6,229 bases of DNA from Bacteroidales bacterium (lineage in GTDB: Bacteria; Bacteroidota; Bacteroidia; Bacteroidales; WCHB1-69): the NCBI GenBank assembly GCA_028684405.1, contig JAQUGA010000150.1:1-6229 (forward strand). The letters are read 5' to 3'. A program made the translations under genes and the position numbers. This document shows, piece by piece, positions 1-4,948 of this stretch; the first letter of the stretch is position 1, and each line of letters begins with the position of its first letter. Under the pieces are notes generated by a model. It saw nothing but the letters and a program-made list of their open reading frames with translations, ran no database searches and was not told where the DNA came from.

Positions 1-472
1 TGGAATGAAATTAATGACCCCTATTTTGGCTTTCTTCGAGTCTATTATATGGTTATTAGCAGTAAGTCAAATTCTTAAACATGTGGATAATTTTATGACC
101 TTTATCGCATATGGATTGGGATTTGCCTTGGGAAATTATGTGGGAATTCTTCTAGACGAAAAAATGTCAATGGGAAATTCAGTCGTTCGGATTTTTCCAA
201 ATATCGACACCACTGATTTTATTGAATATATGAAGAAAAATAATTTTGGATATACCTTGATTAATGCCGAAGGAAGTAAAGGGGCTTTGAAAATTATTTT
301 TTCCATCGTAAAAAGAAAACACCTGCATCTATTTCTGGAATCTTTGGATAAATTAATACCAAACTCTTTCTATACTATCGAAGAGGTGAAATCGGTCGAA
401 AAAGGAATTTTCAGATCCAACACCAAGAAAAATATCTTTCAAAGGCACAGAGGCAAAGTTAAAATAAAGTAG
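1..472 (+). CDS. UPF0316/DUF2179-type membrane protein, 5'-truncated
   Basis: The frame is already open at the window edge, and the first ATG (base 5) is probably internal. The visible start, Gly-Met-Lys-Leu-Met-Thr-Pro followed by a hydrophobic helix, matches the middle of the UPF0316 membrane region rather than its beginning. Counting from that Met, two hydrophobic segments lie at about residues 5-24 and 29-48; the second is Gly-rich (YGLGFALGNYVG). A soluble C-terminal domain of DUF2179 type follows at about 70-136, with the recognisable pattern NFGYTLINAEGSKG...KIIFSIVKRK and a later YTIEEVKSVEKG. The tail is very basic, so it is probably cytoplasmic. UPF0316 proteins usually have roughly 170-200 residues, so some tens of N-terminal residues are missing. 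The family's function is not established. The gap to the next gene is 75 bp, so co-transcription is possible but not shown. Assignment is from remembered family patterns. Confidence 0.85.
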   Translation, partial: GMKLMTPILAFFESIIWLLAVSQILKHVDNFMTFIAYGLGFALGNYVGILLDEKMSMGNSVVRIFPNIDTTDFIEYMKKNNFGYTLINAEGSKGALKIIFSIVKRKHLHLFLESLDKLIPNSFYTIEEVKSVEKGIFRSNTKKNIFQRHRGKVKIK

Positions 473-475
473 TTT

Positions 476-486
476 CAGATTATCTG
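476..486. repeat. short palindrome upstream of the peptidase gene
   Basis: CAGATTATCTG has 5-bp arms around a single central base and lies just after the stop of the UPF0316-type gene. It could be a small operator or chance in AT-rich DNA. No convincing Bacteroidota promoter (TTTG then TAnnTTTG) is clear in the 75-bp gap; TAGTTTTT near 526 is the closest -7-like match, with no good upstream box. Confidence 0.15.
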
Positions 487-547
487 CAATGATAATAGCT
501 TATATTCATCCAAAAAATGTAATTTAGTTTTTTGAAAAACATAAAAT

Positions 548-2581
548 ATGAAAACAAAATCAATTATTATTATCGCTATGGTGACCATTTATGCTCTTGG
601 GTTAAATGCACAAAAAGTTTCAAATATCACCCCTTCGCAAATCAATCAAATTGTGTCAAAACTGGAAAACAAGCATGGGTATCGTGCCAAATTTAGAATA
701 GAAAAAGGAGTGCGACAAGCAGCAGCTCTCTGGGAGTCAAAAGATGGGGATGCTAAGGCTTTTGAAGAGTTTTGTATGGAAAACTTTATTTCAAAAGATC
801 AGGAATTAACTGCCTTTTTTAATCGACTTCAACAGAATTTTGAATTGCTATATGGACATTTCAACCGCATTAGCATTGATCTGAAAAGACCGGTTCACCA
901 AGAAGATTATGACATTCTTCCCGTTGATTATGCTTTTTCGGCCTACGATCCTTTTGCTCATTTAAAAGATGATTTTTTTGATAATAAAATTGCCTTTTCT
1001 GTTGTTTTGAATTTCCCATTTTATACGCTTGCCGAAAAACAAATTGCTGGCGACCAATGGAGCCCAAAAGAGTGGGGATATGCGCGTGTAGGTGATGTCT
1101 TTACATCCCGAATTCCTGCGGCTGTTTCTCAAAATATCTCCGAAAAATCGGCTGTTGGCGATGCTTATATTGCAAATTATAATATTTGCATGGATAAAGT
1201 ATTTGATAATACTGGAAAATTTCTTTTTCCAAAAGATTTAAAATTAATTACGCATTGGGGACTTCGTGATGAGTTAAAATCTCACTACGGCGGTGGCTCA
1301 TTAGGATTGGAAAAACAAAAAATAATTTACAATATTATGAAACGAATTATTACCCAGACCATTCCTTCTGAGGTTATTAATTCAAATAAATATTCATGGA
1401 ATCCTTACACTAATAAGGTTTTTGATAATGCCACCGAAATTAACACAAAACCCGAACCGGATACTCGTTACAAAGTGATGCTCGATTTGTTCAATGCTAT
1501 GAGAGAAGCAGATGCCTACAGTCCTCACTATCCAACTTATATTTCTCAAAAATTCGATCAAGATATGGAAATGTCTCAAAAAGAGGTTGAAGAGATGTTT
1601 ATCACCTTTGTTTCGGCACCCGAAGTGGCCAAAGTTGGGAAATTGATAGAAAAACGTTTGGGACGAAAATTACAAGCTTTTGATATTTGGTACGATGGCT
1701 TTAAATCAAGAAGCTCAATCTCTCAAGAGGAATTGGATCGCATGGTTTTGGATAAATATCCAACAAAAGGAGCTTTTGAAGCGGCTTTGCCATCTCTTTT
1801 GGTAAAATTGGGTTTTCCTCAAGAGAAAGCCGATTTTATCTGTTCCAAAATTGAAGTAAATCCTTCCAGAGGAGCTGGCCACGCTTGGGGATCGATGATG
1901 AAAGATGATGTTGCTCATCTAAGAACACGCGTAGGGAAAAATGGAATGGATTACAAAGGATACAATATTGCTGTTCACGAATTTGGACACAATGTGGAAC
2001 AAACTATTTCTTTGCATTGGGTAGATAATTATTTTATGAATGGGGTTCCCAACACGGCTTTCACCGAAGCTTTGGCTTTCGTTTTTCAAACACGTGATTT
2101 GCAATTACTGGGTAAGGAAATAAATGATCCCCTGGAAAAACATTTAATGGCTTTGGATATTTTTTGGGGTTGCTACGAAATAATGGGCGTTTCGCTGGTC
2201 GATATGAATGTATGGAAATGGCTTTATGAAAATCCAAATGCAACGCCAGAACAGCTTAAAAATCAGGTAAATAAAATTACTTTAGAAGTCTGGAATAAAT
2301 ATTATGCTCCTGTTTTTGGCGTCAAAGATGAACTTGTTTTAGCTGTTTATTCACACATGATTGTGTCGCCGCTTTATTTGTCAGCATATCCCATCGGACA
2401 TCTGATTCAATTTCAATTGGAAAAACATTTAGAAGGAAAAAATATCGGTACGGAAACTTTGAGGATTTTTGCTCAAGGCCGCCTTCATCCTCAATTGTGG
2501 ATGCAAAAAGCGGTAGGACAACCTCTATCGGTTCAACCTTTGCTAAAGAGCACTTCCGAAGCGCTAAGTGTGATAAAATAA
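548..2581 (+). CDS. predicted exported gluzincin-type zinc metallopeptidase
   Basis: This 677-residue protein starts with a typical signal peptide: Lys at 2 and 4, a hydrophobic core from about 5 to 18, and a likely cut after NAQ near residue 22. It should therefore be exported to the periplasm or beyond. A zinc-binding motif HEFGH lies at 477-481, and a candidate third ligand, Glu507, sits 30 residues after the first His in TEALAF. That spacing resembles M2/M3-like peptidases. Downstream, SPLYLSAYPIGHLIQFQLEKHL (split around Tyr614) recalls the C-terminal Tyr-containing active-site helix of those families. The sequence before the motif, LRTRVGKNGMDYKGYNIA, is distinctive. The N-terminal half is mostly helical in character and I cannot assign it. 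The substrate is unknown. I chose ATG 548 because it directly precedes the signal peptide. The stop overlaps the mqnA start. The zinc-peptidase call is firm on motifs; the family is open. Confidence 0.82.
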   Translation: MKTKSIIIIAMVTIYALGLNAQKVSNITPSQINQIVSKLENKHGYRAKFRIEKGVRQAAALWESKDGDAKAFEEFCMENFISKDQELTAFFNRLQQNFELLYGHFNRISIDLKRPVHQEDYDILPVDYAFSAYDPFAHLKDDFFDNKIAFSVVLNFPFYTLAEKQIAGDQWSPKEWGYARVGDVFTSRIPAAVSQNISEKSAVGDAYIANYNICMDKVFDNTGKFLFPKDLKLITHWGLRDELKSHYGGGSLGLEKQKIIYNIMKRIITQTIPSEVINSNKYSWNPYTNKVFDNATEINTKPEPDTRYKVMLDLFNAMREADAYSPHYPTYISQKFDQDMEMSQKEVEEMFITFVSAPEVAKVGKLIEKRLGRKLQAFDIWYDGFKSRSSISQEELDRMVLDKYPTKGAFEAALPSLLVKLGFPQEKADFICSKIEVNPSRGAGHAWGSMMKDDVAHLRTRVGKNGMDYKGYNIAVHEFGHNVEQTISLHWVDNYFMNGVPNTAFTEALAFVFQTRDLQLLGKEINDPLEKHLMALDIFWGCYEIMGVSLVDMNVWKWLYENPNATPEQLKNQVNKITLEVWNKYYAPVFGVKDELVLAVYSHMIVSPLYLSAYPIGHLIQFQLEKHLEGKNIGTETLRIFAQGRLHPQLWMQKAVGQPLSVQPLLKSTSEALSVIK

Positions 2582-3309
2582 TGGATATGTCAAAAAATAA
2601 ATATAGAATTGGCTTGGTCAATTTTCTAAACTCATACCCATTTAGATATGGTCTTGAGCAAAAAAAAATTGATTTTCAAACCGCCGTTCCATCCTTAATT
2701 GCCAAAGGTCTCGCCGACCATAAATTGGATATTGGATTGGTTCCAGTGGCTGCTTTTCATGATAATGCACAATGGAATCGAATCACTAATTTTGGAATCG
2801 CTTCTTCCAAAAAAGTAAAAACAGTTTTGCTATGTGCCAGCAAACCGCTTGATGAAATTGTAAGCATTCAGGCTGATTCCGATTCTCTTACTTCAAATCG
2901 GCTTTGTCATGTTATTTTTAATTCCTTTTTAAATCGCAAAATTGTCTGGGATAATTCCAATAATGTAGATGCGATGGTCAGAATAGGGGATAAAGCTTTC
3001 GAGTTGGATGCTCGGTTTCCATATGTTTATGACATGGCTGAATTGTGGAAAAATCACACCAATTTACCTTTTGTTTTTGCCGTTTGGGCTGCAAATAAAG
3101 AGCTTGAAGCTGATTTTATTGATGAATTTAATCTTGCTTTAGAATTTGGCATTGAAAATATTGCGGAATCCGTAAAAAAATATCAGAATTTAATCGATAT
3201 TTCACCTGCCGAAGCCGTTGATTATCTCACTGCTAATATTCAACATTCTTTGGATGAAGACTGCATTAAATCCATGGATTTGTTCAGAAAATTATCAGAT
3301 TTGTTATGA
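2581..3309 (+). CDS. mqnA: chorismate dehydratase MqnA (futalosine menaquinone pathway)
   Basis: MqnA removes water from chorismate to give 3-[(1-carboxyvinyl)oxy]benzoate, the first step of the futalosine route to menaquinone, in the cytoplasm. The 242-residue product shows the family's marks in order: IGLVNFLNSYPFRYG at 10-24, including the conserved Asn17 of the FLNSxP segment; LDIGLVPVAAF at 49-59; a Ser/Thr-rich DSDSLTSNRL at 99-108, matching the family's LDxxSxTS region; IGDKAF at 135-140; and RFPYVYDMAELW plus LPFVFAVWA at 145-170. Length is normal. I chose ATG 2581 because it forms a TAATG overlap with the peptidase stop; ATG 2587 is an equally possible start two codons later. An in-frame ATG at 2497 would add 28 residues that merely re-read the peptidase gene in another frame. 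The TGA stop (3307-3309) lies inside the left copy of a 10-bp direct repeat flanking a MITE-like element. No other menaquinone genes are in the window. Confidence 0.93.
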   Translation: MDMSKNKYRIGLVNFLNSYPFRYGLEQKKIDFQTAVPSLIAKGLADHKLDIGLVPVAAFHDNAQWNRITNFGIASSKKVKTVLLCASKPLDEIVSIQADSDSLTSNRLCHVIFNSFLNRKIVWDNSNNVDAMVRIGDKAFELDARFPYVYDMAELWKNHTNLPFVFAVWAANKELEADFIDEFNLALEFGIENIAESVKKYQNLIDISPAEAVDYLTANIQHSLDEDCIKSMDLFRKLSDLL

Positions 3310-3315
3310 AAAAAT
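3306..3315 (+). repeat. left flanking direct repeat (probable target-site duplication)
   Basis: ATGAAAAAAT is identical to bases 3560-3569. It contains the mqnA TGA stop codon. One base (C3316) separates it from the left inverted repeat. The A-run makes the repeat less informative than its length suggests, but its position at both element edges is what matters. Confidence 0.6.
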
Positions 3316-3316
3316 C

Positions 3317-3333
3317 ACTGTTGTCCGATAAAA
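3317..3333 (+). repeat. left terminal inverted repeat of the MITE-like element
   Basis: ACTGTTGTCCGATAAAA is the inverted partner of 3543-3559. The only mismatch is the fourth base (G here, A in the partner read inward), and the inner 13 bases are perfect. Confidence 0.7.
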
Positions 3334-3459
3334 ATCTGATTATCTTATGTAAAACTCAGCATAAGAAGCGAATATGTATAAAATAAAAAAGAGAGGCTTG
3401 GTTTTGGTTTTTTTAAAAAATATTGCTTTTCCGCAATTTATTTCACATCCATAAAGGGT

Positions 3460-3522
3460 GTAAATTGCTGAAAATCAATTCATCCTTTAGGATTGAGGAA
3501 AAAATTGATAGAAGCAATTTAC
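3460..3522. repeat. nested hairpin inside the MITE-like element
   Basis: Three stems are stacked around one centre. GTAAATTGCT (3460-3469) pairs perfectly with AGCAATTTAC (3513-3522). ATCAATT (3474-3480) pairs with AATTGAT (3503-3509). ATCC (3482-3485) pairs with GGAT (3490-3493) around a TTTA loop. A competing partner for the left arm, GCAATTTA, lies upstream at 3433-3440, so an alternative fold exists. No T-run follows, so a simple intrinsic terminator is not indicated, though read-through from mqnA would transcribe this structure. Confidence 0.6.
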
Positions 3523-3542
3523 GCCAAAACAATACTTTCTTA

Positions 3543-3559
3543 TTTTATCGGACAATAGT
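3543..3559 (-). repeat. right terminal inverted repeat of the MITE-like element
   Basis: TTTTATCGGACAATAGT on the plus strand reads ACTATTGTCCGATAAAA on the minus strand, matching the left end at 16 of 17 bases. Confidence 0.7.
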
Positions 3560-3569
3560 ATGAAAAAAT
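3560..3569 (+). repeat. right flanking direct repeat (probable target-site duplication)
   Basis: ATGAAAAAAT is identical to bases 3306-3315 and begins directly after the last base of the right inverted repeat. It is followed at once by another element-end-like sequence (3570-3583). Confidence 0.6.
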
Positions 3570-3821
3570 ATTGCTGTCCGATATAAATTTGGTAAAATAA
3601 TGTAATGTGAAGACTATTTGATATTTTTAATCGTTATGAGAAAGAGAGTCTGTTTTTTAGAATTTGGAATGAAGATTGTTTTTATTTAGATTTTCAGACA
3701 TTTACTCCCTTTAGACGATGCAGTGCGATGTGCTGAGCCTTTCGAAGTAAGCCGTGTCGGATTGTCGAAGCGCCAAACTGGGGTGGGGTGGTAAAAAAAT
3801 GAAAATGTATCGGATATTAGT
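3570..3821. mobile_element. possible decayed relative of the MITE-like element
   Basis: The left edge ATTGCTGTCCGATA (3570-3583) and the reverse complement of the right edge TATCGGATATTAGT (3808-3821) agree at 10 of 14 bases. The right edge matches the right end of the neighbouring intact element at 12 of 14. A GAGAG block occurs exactly 69 bases after the TGTCCGATA motif in both elements (3391 and 3644), both lengths are near 250 bp, and both carry a CGCCAAA stretch near the right end. The middle does not align by eye. No clear target duplication remains. It contains no plausible gene. Chance similarity in AT-rich DNA is not excluded. Confidence 0.35.
3730..3774. repeat. GC-rich REP-like patch
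   Basis: GTGCTGAGCCTTTCGAAG (3730-3747) is followed by TTGTCGAAGCGCC (3762-3774). The pieces resemble the dispersed GTGCTGAGC/TTGTCGAAGC extragenic repeat seen in many bacterial genomes, here split or partly duplicated. The patch is clearly richer in G+C than its surroundings, and a G-run (GGGGTGGGGTGG) follows at about 3780-3791. Recognition is from memory and the copy number elsewhere in the genome is unknown. Confidence 0.35.
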
Positions 3822-3842
3822 GAAATAAAACTTACATTTATT

Positions 3843-4751
3843 ATGAAAAAACTATTTGTATTTCTGCTTGTAAATCTTATATCAATGGTAGGATGGGGGC
3901 AAACGATGAATGCCAAACCAGCAGATGTAAGCCGTTTTCTCTCTTCAAAATGCTTTGTAGTTTTGGATGCAGATCCGTTTTCTGAATTTAATGCTGTCAT
4001 AGATGATTACATGAAGCAATTTTGGAAATTAACGCCCTATGAAATTATTGATGCGAAGAAATTTGCCAATCTGCGAACCCATTCCGAACATTCATTTATG
4101 TTTATTTCTTTTGCTGAACTTACTCAAACAAAAACTTCTTTGTTTGCCACCAACACGCTTTTGTTCAAAAACAAAATGTCTTCTCAATTTACGGTACTGA
4201 ATGTTTCAATGGGCGATAAATCAGGAAATATTCAAAAAATGCCAGAAATTATTTCTATTCCTCTGGCTTATTATTTTGATGCGAACGACGAAGACGATGA
4301 TGATTTTGAAGAGCCAGAATATGCTTATAAATTGGGAGCTATTCTGAAATCAATCTCCTTTTTGGTGAATGAAAAAATGTCAAATCCAAACATAAACATT
4401 GAAAAATTGATGGATGCTTACAGTTCAGAAATTAAAAATTACGAATTGTGGTTTTTATCAAGCGATTTGCCCGATAATTTACAATCCGTGGATGCTATTT
4501 TAAAATTATATCCATATAAAGTTAAAATTGTGACAGAAGAAGAGATTGAAAATGTCATTAAATCAAATATGAAAAACATTGCCATCCTTCATAAAATAGG
4601 CCCCGAAGATTATCCTCTAAAAGATGTTTATTGTTTTAAAACTCTCATCTCGTGCGAAGATGGAAAACCATTATACTTTGATTATCACATGATTTCAAAA
4701 TCAAAGCCAGATGCTTTTTTAATGGAAGATTTTAAGAAAATTGGAAAATAA
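3843..4751 (+). CDS. predicted exported protein of unknown function
   Basis: The product has 302 residues and begins with a clear signal peptide: MKK, a hydrophobic core at about 4-16, and a likely cut near WGQ at 18-20. There is no lipobox Cys. The mature part has no motif I can assign. It begins with an alternating segment, FVVLDADPFSEFN at 38-50, and then YMKQFWKLTPYEII at 56-69, a pattern I associate loosely with uncharacterised Bacteroidota proteins. An acidic run, DANDEDDDDFEEPEY, spans 146-160 and could bind cations or act as a linker. The remainder is mixed alpha/beta in character with no further membrane segment. ATG 3843 is chosen because it starts the signal peptide. The gene stands alone: its upstream neighbour is the mobile-element region and its downstream neighbour is convergent. 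Any promoter would have to lie in or beside the decayed element. Exported location is likely; function is unknown. Confidence 0.8.
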   Translation: MKKLFVFLLVNLISMVGWGQTMNAKPADVSRFLSSKCFVVLDADPFSEFNAVIDDYMKQFWKLTPYEIIDAKKFANLRTHSEHSFMFISFAELTQTKTSLFATNTLLFKNKMSSQFTVLNVSMGDKSGNIQKMPEIISIPLAYYFDANDEDDDDFEEPEYAYKLGAILKSISFLVNEKMSNPNINIEKLMDAYSSEIKNYELWFLSSDLPDNLQSVDAILKLYPYKVKIVTEEEIENVIKSNMKNIAILHKIGPEDYPLKDVYCFKTLISCEDGKPLYFDYHMISKSKPDAFLMEDFKKIGK

Positions 4752-4792
4752 ATATTATAGCTTTCCTTTATAATAAGCTGATTGGATTCGAC

Positions 4793-4801
4793 TTGTCCGA
4801 T
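4793..4801 (+). repeat. isolated element-end motif in the convergent gap
   Basis: TTGTCCGAT is identical to the core of the MITE-like terminal repeat, and the preceding AC makes it look like the same end with two bases deleted (ACTTGTCCGAT against ACTATTGTCCGAT). No inverted partner was found within the gap, so this would be a solo remnant or chance. Confidence 0.25.
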
Positions 4802-4843
4802 TATTTTAACAGGTACAATCGCTAATAATGACTTTTTAAAAAC

Positions 4844-4862
4844 CTTTTTATTTATCAAAAAG
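4844..4862. terminator. weak hairpin between convergent genes
   Basis: CTTTTT (4844-4849) can pair with AAAAAG (4857-4862) across a 7-base loop, in a T- and A-rich gap between a plus-strand and a minus-strand gene. The stem is almost all A-T pairs and would be unstable. The site is where a bidirectional terminator would be expected, which is the main reason to list it. Confidence 0.2.
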
Positions 4863-4948
4863 TGCTTTTAAAGAAAGACTACTTTCATTAAATTTATATA
4901 GCTAATGTTTTTATAATCAGATAAATAACAGAATGCCAGTATGCATAT

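Larger units (their letters stand above)
3316..3559. mobile_element. MITE-like non-autonomous element
   Basis: This 244-bp segment has near-perfect terminal inverted repeats. ACTGTTGTCCGATAAAA at 3317-3333 matches the reverse complement of 3543-3559 at 16 of 17 positions. It is flanked directly by ATGAAAAAAT at 3306-3315 and again at 3560-3569, which looks like a 10-bp target-site duplication. It contains no plausible gene, but its right half folds into a strong nested hairpin. Short inverted ends, a direct flanking repeat, no coding capacity and internal dyad symmetry are the features of a MITE. A 10-bp duplication is in the range made by several IS4-family transposases, but I cannot name the parent element. 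The insertion lies immediately after the mqnA stop and leaves the gene intact. Confidence 0.65.

Noticed and set aside
1976..1990. Dipeptidyl peptidase III (M49) identity for the zinc peptidase
   Set aside because: M49 has HEXXXH; this protein has HEFGH with only two residues between Glu and the second His.
2497..2580. Upstream ATG giving a 270-residue MqnA
   Set aside because: The extra 28 residues only re-read the end of the peptidase gene in another frame and do not resemble MqnA; the family's conserved start follows ATG 2581 or 2587.
870..2621. Several minus-strand open frames of 60-99 codons across the peptidase gene
   Set aside because: They lie opposite a long convincing gene, have no family features or upstream signals, and are expected antisense shadows.
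3310..3842. CRISPR array or tRNA in the gene-free stretch
   Set aside because: The repeats are inverted or single pairs rather than regularly spaced direct repeats, and no cloverleaf or tRNA signature was seen.
3686..4000. Minus-strand open frame of 104 codons
   Set aside because: It spans the REP-like patch and the signal-peptide region of the plus-strand gene, and its translation is Ser/Thr/Phe-rich without domain features.
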